Under the pieces are notes generated by a model, which saw only the letters and a program-made list of their open reading frames with translations, was not told the DNA's origin and did not search any database. The position numbers and the translations under genes are program-made. A DNA stretch of 64,000 bases. It comes from Chryseobacterium sp. FH2 (GTDB taxonomy: Bacteria; Bacteroidota; Bacteroidia; Flavobacteriales; Weeksellaceae). Of this stretch, positions 24,823 to 35,005 are shown piece after piece; the first letter of the stretch is position 1, and each line of letters begins with the position of its first letter. The stretch covers positions 1-64,000 of the forward strand of contig NZ_LFNE01000010.1 of the NCBI RefSeq assembly GCF_001045455.1. Reading direction: 5' to 3'.

Positions 24823-27800
24823 TTGAAACTGAAAATCAACAAAAGAAAGCTATTGAGGCGTATTGCCATAACCTTTATTTCGATATTGGTTTTTCTTACC
24901 CTGCTCATATTAAGCTTAAGACTTCCTGCTGTTCAAAACTTTATCAAAGACAAACTTGTTGTATATCTTGAGAAAAAAATCAAGACAAAAGTAAGTCTGG
25001 AAAAAGTTTACATAGGATTTCCAAACAGCCTTATTATGGAAAATCTGTATTTAAAAGGCCAGGATATCGATACACTTTTGGCTGTAAAAAAGCTTGACGT
25101 CGGCTTAAATATGCTTAAACTTATCAATTCTACTGCAGATATCACATCTGTTGATTTAGAGGGGGTTCGTGCGAATGTTGTAAGAAAACCTGATGGAAAA
25201 TTTAATTTTGATTATATTATTAGTGCTTTTGCAACGAGTGATAAAGAAGAAAGCCCGTCAAAGCCTTTCATTATTTCTTTAGATAAAATTAATTTAAAGG
25301 ATATTGGTGTTACTTTCAATGATCAGCAATCTAAAAATGATATACAACTTCACTTCAATTCTTTTGATACAAGAGTGAAAAAGTTTGATTTAAGTAAAAA
25401 TACATATGCTGTCAATGATATTAATCTTGACGGATTAAAATTAAAACTAAAACAGGATCTTGTAGAGGAAGTCGCAAAGAAAGTTGAGAAAAAAGTAGAT
25501 TCTCTAAACGATAAAAAACCAATGAACATTGGTTTAAGAGGAATCAAACTGACCAATTTTGACATCGATTACGGAGATGATAATACCAAAACTTTTGCCA
25601 AGGTTTTATTTAAAGAATTAAGCACCAAAATCAACAAGCTTGACTTGGAAAACAATGCTTATAATGTAGCCAATGTTTTCCTTTCGGGAGCAGATATTAA
25701 TGCCAATCTTTATCTTCCGGCTCAAGATGCCAATCCTAAAAATGCCAAAGAGCCTGAAGTTTCAAAGGCTTCCGATAAAGAAAAAGCAATTCGGCTTCTT
25801 TTAGGAAAATTAATTTTTAATGATGTAAAAATAGCATACAACAACACCGCCATTGCTCCTACAAAACAAGGAATGGATTTCAATCACATGAATTTTTCTA
25901 AAATGAATGTTGAGGTTCGAAGTTTCAAAATGGAAAATAATACTTTCGCGGGAACGGTAAATTCTGCGGAAATTCAGGAAGCGAGGGGGTTGGATATCCA
26001 AAAATTCAACACGGATTTTGTATATGGTGAAAAAGAAGCATATCTAAAAGATTTATACCTGCAAACTCCAAAAACGCTTTTGCGCGATGAGGTTGTTTTA
26101 AATTATAATTCAATAGATCAATTGGCCTCAAATCTTGGAGCTGTAAAAATTTCCGCTAATATTAAAGATTCAAGAATAGGTTTCGCTGATATCCTAAATT
26201 TAGTTCCGGCTTTACGTAGTACAGTTCCCTTCAACAAATATCCAAACGCTATTTTGAATGTAAATGCCAATGTGAAGGGCAGCGTAAATGATTTGTTGAT
26301 TAACAATCTTAAAGTTTCAGGTTTAGATCAATTAAGAGTTTCAGCATCAGGAAGGATTAAAAATGCCATGAATCCTGATAATCTGTATTATGATTTAAGA
26401 ATTGCAGAGCTTTCTTCGTCAGCAAAAACCATCTTTAATTTAGTTCCGAAAAATACAATTCCTTCGAATATATCTCTGCCTTCACATTTCAGTATTAAAG
26501 GTACTGCAAAAGGTACAACGAAAGTAGTAGACACCAATCTTAATCTATACTCTACTCTTGGAAACGCATCTCTTATCGCACAAGTAGATATGCGAAAAAA
26601 GAATCACGAATTGTACGATGTGAAAGCCAATATTCAAGGCTTACAAATCGGAAAAATCATTCAGAATAAAGATATCGGGGCAATTTCTGCACAGATTTAT
26701 GCAAAGGGAGAAAGTTTTGATTTCAAAAATGCAAAAGCGGTTTTAAAAGGACATGTTGCTTCCGCGGTTTACAAAGGTTACCGTTATCAAAACATGAATC
26801 TGACAGGGAAAATCAATCGTGGGGCTTATCATATTATTCTAGATTCCGCAGATCCCAATGCTAATTTAAAACTAACGGCATCCGGAGTTTACAACGAAAA
26901 GAATCCTACTGTAAAAGTAAATGGAGAAATTATAAAACTTGATATCAACAAGCTTGGTTTCTATGAAAAACCAATGATTATTGCAGGAAAAATAGATGGT
27001 GATTTCTCAAATTTAGATCCTGATAATCTGAACGGTTACTTGAATCTACAGAATTTTGCCTTTTCAGATACGAAAGAAGTTTATCCTGTTCAGGAAGTGA
27101 ATCTGAAGGCTTCTTCTACGAATGATTCAACCAAAATTGTTCTCAATTCTCAGATTGCGGATGTAGAATTGTCCGGAAAATATAAACTGACTCAGATTTT
27201 CGGATCATTAGCAAATACAATTAACCAATATTATCAGTTCCAAAAACCCGGAAAAGCTGAAAAAATTCAGGCAGGACAATTTTTCACCTTTAATGCTAAA
27301 GTTAAAAATGATGATTTGATAAGAAAATTCGTACCGGATTTGAAGAGTTTTGAAACCATAACTTTAGTTGGAAATTATGATGCAGATTCACAGAAAATTG
27401 AAGTTGACGGACAAGTTCCACAACTGCTTTACGGTGAAAATTCCATTGAAAATACTACAGTAAAAATCACCAATGAAAACCAGGCTTTACAATATGCTCT
27501 GAATGTTGCAGCTTTAAAAAGCCCAAGTTTGGCTTTAAATAAAGTTAGTATCAACGGAGATATCGCAGATAATACAATCAATTACAACATCACAACGAAA
27601 GATGAAAAAGATGCAACGCAGTTCCTGATTGCCGGAAATGCAAAATCATTAAATGATATTACTGAAATTTCTTTAAATCCCAATGGTTTAAAATTAAATT
27701 ATACAGATTGGACAGTGGCTGAAGGAAATAAAATCCAAATCAGCAGTAAAGGTATTTTGGCGGATAATTTCAGGCTCTCAAATGCAGGAAGTGAAATTTT

Positions 27801-29853
27801 ATTACAATCAGAAAGCAATACCCCCAATTCCCCTCTAAATGTTTCGTTGAAAGATTTTAAAATAGAGACAATTACAGAACTGATTAAAAAAGATACTGTT
27901 TTAGCAAGAGGAACGATTAACGGAACCGCCCAGCTTCGAGATTTAACGAAAAAAATGACATTTACTTCCGATTTAAGTATAACAGATTTAATTGTTTACG
28001 GAAGTCCGGTTGGAAATCTTACCGCAAAAGTAAACAACACTTCTACAAATATTATCAATGCCAATATTGCCCTTTCCGGAAATAATAATGATGTGACAGT
28101 ATTGGGCGATTATAACACTTCTTCAAGCACATTTGATTTGAATATGGCTATCAACAGACTTCAGATGAAAAGTGTTCAGGGCTTCTCTATGAATGCGATT
28201 ACCAATACAGAAGGTTATATTTCAGGAAATCTGAAAATTACAGGAAGTACTGATAAACCGAATATTCTGGGGAAAGTAAAATTCAACGACGTTGGATTGG
28301 ATATTGCAAAAACAGGAAGTGATTTCCGAAAATTGAATGATGAAATTGACTTTACAAACAGAGGAATAGAGTTTGACAACTTCAAGATCAACGATAAAGA
28401 TGGAAATTCGCTAAAAATCAATGGTCAGGTTTTAACCCAGACTTATAGAGATTTTGCCTTCAATCTTGATGTAAATGCCAAAGATTTCAAGGTTGTCAAT
28501 TCTGAAAAATCAAACGATGCCATGATGTACGGGATTCTGGCAATTGATGCAGGATTGCACATTCGCGGAAATTTAGACTTACCAAAAGTTGACGGAAGGC
28601 TGGCTGTTTCTGATGATACAGATTTTACTTTTGTACTTCCTCAATCCAGTCCCACATTACAGGAAAGAGAGGGAATTGTAGAGTTTATAGACCAGGATCA
28701 GGTTGTTTTAAATAAAACCATCAAAGCTGACTCTCTGAAAGCCCAAAGTAGAATCAAAGGTATGGATGTAAGTGTAAACATTGAAGTGAGCAAAGAGGCA
28801 AAAATGTCGATTGTCATTGATAAAGCTAATGGAGATTTTGTGAAGCTCCAAGGTGAAGCAGAATTGACAGGAGGAATTGATCCTTCAGGAAAAACAACTT
28901 TAGTGGGTGTTTATGAAGTGGAAAAAGGGACTTATGAGCTTTCTGTAAGCCTTCTAAAACGTAAATTTGATATTCAAAAAGGAAGTACAATTACATGGAC
29001 AGGCGAACCCACTGCTGCAATCATGGACATTACCGCCGTCTATAAAACCGAAACTGCTCCTCTCGACCTGGTGGAACAACAGCTCAGCGGTGAAAGCGCT
29101 TCTACAATGAATCAGTATAAACAAAGAATACCTTTTAATACTTTATTGAAAATGAAGGGTGAGCTTTTAAAACCACAAATTAGTTTTGATATCACTACAG
29201 ATGACAAGAATAATGCAGTATCATCAGCAGTTCTAGGGACAATTGATGCAAAATTAGCCCAGCTAAGAACCCAGGAATCTGAAATGAATAAGCAGGTTTT
29301 TGCCTTACTTTTATTGAATCGTTTCATCGGAGAGAATCCATTTGAATCCAGCACCGGAATGTCTGCCGAATCTATGGCAAGGCAAAGTGTAAGTAAAATT
29401 CTTTCTCAACAATTAAATAATCTCGCAGCAGGCCTGATAAAAGGAGTTGACATCGATTTGGGTCTTGATTCTTCTGAAGACTATTCAACCGGAGAAAAAA
29501 ATACAAGAACTGATCTAAATGTGGGATTGAGCAAAAAACTGTTGAATGATCGTCTGAAAGTTTCGGTGGGAAGCAATTTTGCACTGGAAGGTGATGCACG
29601 TCAAAATGAAAATACAACGAATATTGCAGGAGATGTAACCGTAGACTACAGCCTTTCAAAAGACGGAAGGTATATGCTTCGTGCGTATCGTAAAGATGAA
29701 TATCAGGTAGCTCTTCAGGGACAAATCATAGAAACGGGAGTCGGCTTTATCATCACCTTAGACTATGATAAATTCCGTGAGATTTTCCAGAAAACAAAAA
29801 AAGACAGAGCTAAAAAACAGAATAAGAATAACCAAGTGGTAGAATTTAAATAA
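24823..29853 (+). CDS. tamB: TamB-like translocation and assembly module protein
   Basis: 1676 residues. An N-terminal signal anchor (residues ~12-32, RIAITFISILVFLTLLILSL) holds the protein in the inner membrane. The rest is a very long repetitive beta-rich AsmA/TamB bridge across the periplasm, closing with the DUF490/TamB domain (TLVGVYEVEKGTYELSVSLL, FDIQKGSTITWTGEP, DRLKVSVGSNFALEGD). Such proteins assist outer-membrane protein insertion and lipid transport. TTG start: no in-frame ATG for ~65 codons, and the promoter is 18 bases upstream. Its stop overlaps the next ATG (TAATG), so translation is coupled to the TamL-like partner, as is usual in Bacteroidota. Confidence 0.92.
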   Translation: MKLKINKRKLLRRIAITFISILVFLTLLILSLRLPAVQNFIKDKLVVYLEKKIKTKVSLEKVYIGFPNSLIMENLYLKGQDIDTLLAVKKLDVGLNMLKLINSTADITSVDLEGVRANVVRKPDGKFNFDYIISAFATSDKEESPSKPFIISLDKINLKDIGVTFNDQQSKNDIQLHFNSFDTRVKKFDLSKNTYAVNDINLDGLKLKLKQDLVEEVAKKVEKKVDSLNDKKPMNIGLRGIKLTNFDIDYGDDNTKTFAKVLFKELSTKINKLDLENNAYNVANVFLSGADINANLYLPAQDANPKNAKEPEVSKASDKEKAIRLLLGKLIFNDVKIAYNNTAIAPTKQGMDFNHMNFSKMNVEVRSFKMENNTFAGTVNSAEIQEARGLDIQKFNTDFVYGEKEAYLKDLYLQTPKTLLRDEVVLNYNSIDQLASNLGAVKISANIKDSRIGFADILNLVPALRSTVPFNKYPNAILNVNANVKGSVNDLLINNLKVSGLDQLRVSASGRIKNAMNPDNLYYDLRIAELSSSAKTIFNLVPKNTIPSNISLPSHFSIKGTAKGTTKVVDTNLNLYSTLGNASLIAQVDMRKKNHELYDVKANIQGLQIGKIIQNKDIGAISAQIYAKGESFDFKNAKAVLKGHVASAVYKGYRYQNMNLTGKINRGAYHIILDSADPNANLKLTASGVYNEKNPTVKVNGEIIKLDINKLGFYEKPMIIAGKIDGDFSNLDPDNLNGYLNLQNFAFSDTKEVYPVQEVNLKASSTNDSTKIVLNSQIADVELSGKYKLTQIFGSLANTINQYYQFQKPGKAEKIQAGQFFTFNAKVKNDDLIRKFVPDLKSFETITLVGNYDADSQKIEVDGQVPQLLYGENSIENTTVKITNENQALQYALNVAALKSPSLALNKVSINGDIADNTINYNITTKDEKDATQFLIAGNAKSLNDITEISLNPNGLKLNYTDWTVAEGNKIQISSKGILADNFRLSNAGSEILLQSESNTPNSPLNVSLKDFKIETITELIKKDTVLARGTINGTAQLRDLTKKMTFTSDLSITDLIVYGSPVGNLTAKVNNTSTNIINANIALSGNNNDVTVLGDYNTSSSTFDLNMAINRLQMKSVQGFSMNAITNTEGYISGNLKITGSTDKPNILGKVKFNDVGLDIAKTGSDFRKLNDEIDFTNRGIEFDNFKINDKDGNSLKINGQVLTQTYRDFAFNLDVNAKDFKVVNSEKSNDAMMYGILAIDAGLHIRGNLDLPKVDGRLAVSDDTDFTFVLPQSSPTLQEREGIVEFIDQDQVVLNKTIKADSLKAQSRIKGMDVSVNIEVSKEAKMSIVIDKANGDFVKLQGEAELTGGIDPSGKTTLVGVYEVEKGTYELSVSLLKRKFDIQKGSTITWTGEPTAAIMDITAVYKTETAPLDLVEQQLSGESASTMNQYKQRIPFNTLLKMKGELLKPQISFDITTDDKNNAVSSAVLGTIDAKLAQLRTQESEMNKQVFALLLLNRFIGENPFESSTGMSAESMARQSVSKILSQQLNNLAAGLIKGVDIDLGLDSSEDYSTGEKNTRTDLNVGLSKKLLNDRLKVSVGSNFALEGDARQNENTTNIAGDVTVDYSLSKDGRYMLRAYRKDEYQVALQGQIIETGVGFIITLDYDKFREIFQKTKKDRAKKQNKNNQVVEFK

Positions 29854-32174
29854 TGAAAAGTAAACTTAATATCTATAAATATTTGTTCGCTTCGGGATTC
29901 GCCGCAGTTAGTCTTTCATGCAGCAATACGAGATTCTTGAAGGAAGGACAAATGCTGTATACCGGCGGAGAAGTAAAAATCGAAAATGACACCATTCTGA
30001 AAAAAGAAAAAAAAGAACTCCAGACAGCTTTGGAGGCTAATTTAGTTCCAAAACCCAATTCAACATTTTTGGGATTAAGACCTAAATTATATTTCTACAA
30101 TATCGCCAAAGAACCTAAAAAAGACAAAGGTTTTAATTATTGGCTAAAATATAAAGTAGGTGAAAAACCTGTTTTATTGGGAGATGTCGATCGTGAGTTT
30201 AACAAAGATATTATTGAAAATTATTCTGAAAATAAGGGATATTTCAATGCAAGAGCAACTTACGATACAATCTCTAAAAATAAAAAAGCAAAGGTTATCT
30301 ATACGTTAAGACCAGGCTCAAGATATTTAATAAGCAATGTTAAGTTTCAGCAAGATTCTTCGCTTGTGAATAAGGAAATTCAGGCTTTAACCAACAAAAC
30401 TTTACTTAAATCCGGCAAACCCTTTGACCTAGATGTTATTAAAAATGAAAGGGAGCGTATTGATAACGGTTTAAAGGAGAGGGGCTTTTATTATTTTAGT
30501 GATGATAATATTATTGTTCAGGCAGACAGTACCGTGAGTAAAAATCATAAAGTAGAACTTAATGTAAAACTAAAAGATGACACTCCGGATTTAGCAACCG
30601 AACAATTCAGTATAGATAAAGTTATTGTTTTTCCAAATTATAATATTCAGGATGTAAAAGACGGGAAATATCAGGTTCCGATGGATAAGGATTCTCTTTC
30701 GAAATATGCATATGATGATATATACGTGATTGATCCCCAACATAAATTTAAGCCGAAAATTTTCGACAGAGCATTGTATTTTAAGAAAGGAGATTTATAC
30801 AACCGTTCAAATCATAACCTATCTCTAAACCGCTTGATCAGTTTAGGTGTTTTTAAATTTGTAAAAAATGAATTTATAGTTTCAGATTCATTAAGCCATA
30901 AATTTGACGCCTATTATTTATTAACGCCAAGACCAATTCAGTCACTCAGGCTGGAAGCTTTAGGAAGGACAAACTCTGCAAATTACGCAGGGAGTGAACT
31001 AAACCTGAATTGGACACACAGAAATTTCTTCAAAGGAGCAGAGCAATTCAAGGCTTCCATTTACGGCGCTTTTGATTTCCAGATGGGAGGTGGTGACAAC
31101 GCGCAAAATCTTTTCCGTGCAGGAACAAATGTTCAGCTTTCGATTCCTAGAATTGTTGCACCTTTCCGCTTTAATTCGTCAAGTGCTTTTGTCCCTAGAA
31201 CGAATATTACTTTGGGATATGAGTTCCAAAACCGAACCCAATATTATACTCTTAATAATTTTAATGCATCATTCGGCTACGTCTGGAAAGAAAACGCAAG
31301 AAAAGAACATGACTTAAAAGTAATTGATATTACACTTGTTTCTCCCGCAAATGTGACTCAAGCTTTTTGGGATCAGGCAAAAACACCGGCTTCGCAAAGA
31401 ATCGTTGAGGAACAGCTGATTTTCGGGCCAACTTATTCTTATACTTATACCAATACAATGCTTCCTAAAACCAATACCATTTATTATAAAGGAACATTGG
31501 ATTTGGCAGGAAATATTACAGGTCTGGTAACAGGAGCTAATGTAAAAAAAGATAAACAAAAAGAAATTTTCGGTATCCCGTTTAGTCAATATGCTAAAAT
31601 TGAAAATGATTTCAGGTTCTATCACAAATTTGCTGAAAAGAGTTCGTTTGCTGCAAGATTTATTGGAGGAATCGCATACCCGTACGGAAATTCTGAATTT
31701 GTACCTTTCTCTAAGCAGTTTTTCTCAGGAGGAAGCAACAGTATCCGTGCCTTTCGTGCAAGAACTTTAGGACCGGGTAGTTTTGATCCCAGAACAGTTC
31801 CAGCTGGTACTTTTATGGATCAGTCGGGAGATATTAAGTTAGAATTAAATGCGGAGTACCGCGCTAACCTTTATAAATTTTTAAATGTTGCAGCTTTTGT
31901 AGATGCAGGGAATATTTGGTTATTACATGACGATATAGACAGGCCGGGAGCAAAATTTTCTAAAGAATTTTTAAGCGAAGTTGCGGTTGGAGCCGGAGTT
32001 GGTCTGAGACTTGATTTTTCTATCTTAGTTTTAAGATTAGATCTGGCAATGCCGCTGAGGGTTCCTTATTACGAAAAGAATGACAGATGGGCTTTTGATA
32101 GAATAGATTTTGGCAATCCAAGCTGGAGAAGAGACAATCTTATTTTGAATATAGCAATCGGATATCCTTTCTAA
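29853..32174 (+). CDS. tamL: TamL: BamA/TamA-family outer-membrane lipoprotein
   Basis: 773 residues. A lipoprotein signal ends at Cys23 (VSLSCSN), then POTRA-like domains (EIQALTNKTLLKSGKPFDLD and similar), and a C-terminal 16-strand Omp85 barrel with the conserved FSGGSNSIRAFRARTLGPG loop (VRGF/Y-like) and terminal strand ending in Phe (LNIAIGYPF). The Omp85 partner of TamB in Bacteroidota is a lipoprotein (TamL), matching the lipobox. Overlaps tamB by one base. Confidence 0.92.
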   Translation: MKSKLNIYKYLFASGFAAVSLSCSNTRFLKEGQMLYTGGEVKIENDTILKKEKKELQTALEANLVPKPNSTFLGLRPKLYFYNIAKEPKKDKGFNYWLKYKVGEKPVLLGDVDREFNKDIIENYSENKGYFNARATYDTISKNKKAKVIYTLRPGSRYLISNVKFQQDSSLVNKEIQALTNKTLLKSGKPFDLDVIKNERERIDNGLKERGFYYFSDDNIIVQADSTVSKNHKVELNVKLKDDTPDLATEQFSIDKVIVFPNYNIQDVKDGKYQVPMDKDSLSKYAYDDIYVIDPQHKFKPKIFDRALYFKKGDLYNRSNHNLSLNRLISLGVFKFVKNEFIVSDSLSHKFDAYYLLTPRPIQSLRLEALGRTNSANYAGSELNLNWTHRNFFKGAEQFKASIYGAFDFQMGGGDNAQNLFRAGTNVQLSIPRIVAPFRFNSSSAFVPRTNITLGYEFQNRTQYYTLNNFNASFGYVWKENARKEHDLKVIDITLVSPANVTQAFWDQAKTPASQRIVEEQLIFGPTYSYTYTNTMLPKTNTIYYKGTLDLAGNITGLVTGANVKKDKQKEIFGIPFSQYAKIENDFRFYHKFAEKSSFAARFIGGIAYPYGNSEFVPFSKQFFSGGSNSIRAFRARTLGPGSFDPRTVPAGTFMDQSGDIKLELNAEYRANLYKFLNVAAFVDAGNIWLLHDDIDRPGAKFSKEFLSEVAVGAGVGLRLDFSILVLRLDLAMPLRVPYYEKNDRWAFDRIDFGNPSWRRDNLILNIAIGYPF

Positions 32175-32176
32175 AG

Positions 32177-33115
32177 ATGGTAAAAAACATAAAATTTTTC
32201 TGGGAGGTTCTAAAGGAAACCTTCAGCGAATGGAATAATTCTTCTGCTTCAAAGGATTCGGCAAGCCTGGCTTATTATGCAATTTTTTCGATTCCTGGAT
32301 TATTGATTATAATCATTTGGATTGCAGGAAATTTTTTCGGTGAAGAAGCCATTCGCGGTGAAATCAGTCATCAAATAAGTGGAATTATGGGAACAGATGT
32401 TGCCAAAAGCATTGAAAATATGATTGCCGGAGCTTTGATTGACAAGCAAAATATTATTATGAAAGTTGTGGGTGTAGGATCATTGGTTTTTGGTTCCACT
32501 ACCCTTTTTTTTCAGCTTCAGCATTCATTGAACAGTCTTTGGGATGTGCAGGCTGCACCGAAAAAAGCCTTGATCAAATTTCTTTTAGACAGGGCCAATT
32601 CATTGGGAATGATTCTCATTCTTGGATTTCTATTAATGATAACAATGGTCTTAACTTCATTAATAAGTGTCTTTAATAAAATAATTACTCAATATTTTGG
32701 CTTCGAGACATATATGTTGGTGGAAGTTATAAACTTTGGGGTAAGTTTCGGATTTGTTATGTTACTCTTTGCTATGATGTTTAAAGTACTTCCGGATGTC
32801 CAAATAAGTTGGAAACCCGTTTGGAAGGGAGCTTTTGTTACAGCTATTTTATTTACACTAGGAAAGTTTTTATTAAGCCTTTATTTTGGAACGGCAAAGC
32901 CTACATCAGCATTCGGGACAGCCGGAACGGTTATTCTGATTATGATGTGGATTAATTATTCCTGTATGCTTGTCTTTTTTGGAGCGGAATTTACTAAAGT
33001 TTATGCTATAAAAAAAGGTTACAAAATCAGCCCTTCAATACATGCAAAATGGAGCGATGCTAAACTATACGAAGAAAGTATTAAAAATCAAAAAGCTAAT
33101 GAATCTCAAACTTAA
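32177..33115 (+). CDS. YihY/BrkB-family inner-membrane protein
   Basis: 312 residues with about six TM helices; family features are AKDSASLAYYAIFSIPGLLIII-type start (SASLAYYAIFSIPG), the SLNSLWDV segment, and GTAGTVILIMMWINYSCMLVFFGAEFTKVYA at the C-terminal end. Formerly called RNase BN by mistake; current view is a membrane protein of unclear function, possibly lipid-related. Two bases after tamL, so part of the tamB-tamL operon, which hints at an envelope role. Confidence 0.9.
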   Translation: MVKNIKFFWEVLKETFSEWNNSSASKDSASLAYYAIFSIPGLLIIIIWIAGNFFGEEAIRGEISHQISGIMGTDVAKSIENMIAGALIDKQNIIMKVVGVGSLVFGSTTLFFQLQHSLNSLWDVQAAPKKALIKFLLDRANSLGMILILGFLLMITMVLTSLISVFNKIITQYFGFETYMLVEVINFGVSFGFVMLLFAMMFKVLPDVQISWKPVWKGAFVTAILFTLGKFLLSLYFGTAKPTSAFGTAGTVILIMMWINYSCMLVFFGAEFTKVYAIKKGYKISPSIHAKWSDAKLYEESIKNQKANESQT

Positions 33116-33154
33116 AAAATAAAGCCTCTTAAAAAAATTAAGAGGCTTTATTTT
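33116..33154. terminator. Bidirectional terminator between yihY and argS
   Basis: Hairpin AAAATAAAGCCTCTTAA/TTAAGAGGCTTTATTTT with A- and T-rich arms serving both convergent genes. The argS stop codon lies in its right edge. Confidence 0.9.
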
Positions 33155-34913
33155 ACATTCTGTTTACTGTTCCTATTCCCAATAAACCTAAAGATTTTTG
33201 TATTGTTTTTGCCGTAAGATCTGATAAATTCAAACGGAATTGTTTTAAATTTTCATCTTCCAACTTCAAAATGGGGTTACTTTGATAGAATGAATTGTAA
33301 GATTTAACCAAATCATAAACATAGTTTGCCACCAAAGCCGGACTTAGTAATTCTGCCGCTTTTGAAACTATTCCTTTATAATTTATCAATTGCATAATCA
33401 ATTCTTTTTCAGATTGATTCAGCTCAATTTTAGTAACTTCATTTTGTTCAAAATTAGCTTTAGCCAATAAAGACTGGATACGAGCATATGTATATTGAAT
33501 AAACGGTCCTGTATTCCCATTAAAATCAATACTTTCTTCAGGATTAAACAACATTTTTTTCTTTGGATCAACTTTTAGCATGAAATATTTTAATGCTCCC
33601 ATTCCTATATTCTCATAGTTAGCATTCTTTTCTTCCTCAGTAAAGTTTTCCAACTTCCCTAATTCTTCAGATTTAGATTTTGCAATATCATGCATTTCCT
33701 GCATCAAATCATCAGCATCTACAACGGTTCCTTCACGGGATTTCATCTTGCCGTTTGGTAATTCAACCATTCCGTAAGACAAATGATACAACTGAGCTGC
33801 CCAGGAATATCCGAGTTTTCCTAAGATCTTAAATAAAACCTGGAAGTGATAATCTTGTTCGTTTCCAACTGTGTAAATTAACTTTTTAATATCATTTTGT
33901 TTAAAACGTTCTACAGCTGTCCCCAAATCCTGAGTCATATATACAGAAGTACCATCTGAACGTAATAAAAGTTTCTGATCAAGACCTTCATCCGTCAAAT
34001 CACACCAAACAGAACCATCTTCTTTTTGGTATAAAACACCTTTATCCAAACCTTCCTGAATAAGATCTTTTCCTAGAATATAAGTGTTGCTTTCATATTG
34101 AACCTGATCAAAATCTACCCCCAATCTTTTGTAAGTCTCATTAAAACCTTTATACACCCAAGAATTCATTTCGTTCCAAAGATTTCTTACTTTTTCATCC
34201 CCATTTTCCCAATCCAGCAACATTTTTTGAGCTTCCTTCATCAAAGGGGCATCTTTGTTAGCCTGCTCTTCTGAAACACCTTGAGCTACAAGTTCAGAGA
34301 TTTCTTTTTTATATTCCTGATCAAATTTCACATAATAATTTCCTACGAATTTATCACCTTTTGTATCAGTTGTTTCGGGTGTTTCACCTTCTCCAAATTT
34401 TTCCCATGCCAACATCGACTTACAGATATGAATTCCCCTGTCGTTGATGATTTGAGTTTTAATTACATCATATCCATCCTCTTTAAGAATCTGAGCCACA
34501 GAATATCCCAACAGGTTATTTCTAATGTGACCCAAATGCAAAGGTTTATTGGTATTCGGAGAAGAATATTCCACCATTACCGTAGAATTTTTCTTTTCTA
34601 TTGTATCAAAATCACTAGTAATATATTTAAAATTATCTACAAAGAATTGATTTTTAATTTTTACATTAAGAAAGCCTTTAACAACATTGAAACTTTCCAA
34701 TATTTCTGTTTGTTCTGTCAAAGCTTCGCCTAATTCTACAGCAATACTTTCAGGGTTTTTCTTTAATTGTTTCACCAATGAGAAAGTAACAATCGTAAAA
34801 TCACCTTCAAATTCAGTTTTATTTTCCTGAACTTCCAGATTAATGTCCTTCAATTGATAAACATTCAAAATAATCTCTGAAAGCTTCTCTATTATTATAT
34901 CTTTAATATTCAT
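33153..34913 (-). CDS. argS: Arginyl-tRNA synthetase
   Basis: 586 residues, class I. N-terminal Add-1 domain, then SSPNTNKPLHLGHIRNN with the HIGH-type motif HLGH (126-129), the catalytic core (YTVGNEQDYHFQVLFKILGKLG), the modified KMSKS site KMKSREG, and a C-terminal anticodon-binding DALR domain. Charges tRNA-Arg with arginine. Full length; monocistronic with a TATATTTG promoter box 18 bases upstream of the start. Confidence 0.97.
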   Translation of the reverse strand: MNIKDIIIEKLSEIILNVYQLKDINLEVQENKTEFEGDFTIVTFSLVKQLKKNPESIAVELGEALTEQTEILESFNVVKGFLNVKIKNQFFVDNFKYITSDFDTIEKKNSTVMVEYSSPNTNKPLHLGHIRNNLLGYSVAQILKEDGYDVIKTQIINDRGIHICKSMLAWEKFGEGETPETTDTKGDKFVGNYYVKFDQEYKKEISELVAQGVSEEQANKDAPLMKEAQKMLLDWENGDEKVRNLWNEMNSWVYKGFNETYKRLGVDFDQVQYESNTYILGKDLIQEGLDKGVLYQKEDGSVWCDLTDEGLDQKLLLRSDGTSVYMTQDLGTAVERFKQNDIKKLIYTVGNEQDYHFQVLFKILGKLGYSWAAQLYHLSYGMVELPNGKMKSREGTVVDADDLMQEMHDIAKSKSEELGKLENFTEEEKNANYENIGMGALKYFMLKVDPKKKMLFNPEESIDFNGNTGPFIQYTYARIQSLLAKANFEQNEVTKIELNQSEKELIMQLINYKGIVSKAAELLSPALVANYVYDLVKSYNSFYQSNPILKLEDENLKQFRLNLSDLTAKTIQKSLGLLGIGTVNRM

Positions 34914-34930
34914 TTCAAAATTTTGAATTA

Positions 34931-34938
34931 CAAATATA
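34931..34938 (-). promoter_or_regulatory. argS promoter -7 box (TATATTTG)
   Basis: Exact TAnnTTTG match upstream of the ATG at 34913, leaving a leader of about 10 bases. Confidence 0.6.
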
Positions 34939-34943
34939 CGGAA

Positions 34944-34970
34944 ATAAAAAAACCGCCCGAAGGCGGTTTT
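34944..34970 (-). terminator. Terminator of the susCD operon
   Basis: Strong GC hairpin AAAACCGCC-CGAA-GGCGGTTTT; on the minus strand it runs into a T-tract. Lies 36 bases after the SusD stop. Confidence 0.9.
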
Positions 34971-35005
34971 ATATGAATGTTAAAATATTAAAATTTGTTC
35001 TAGAA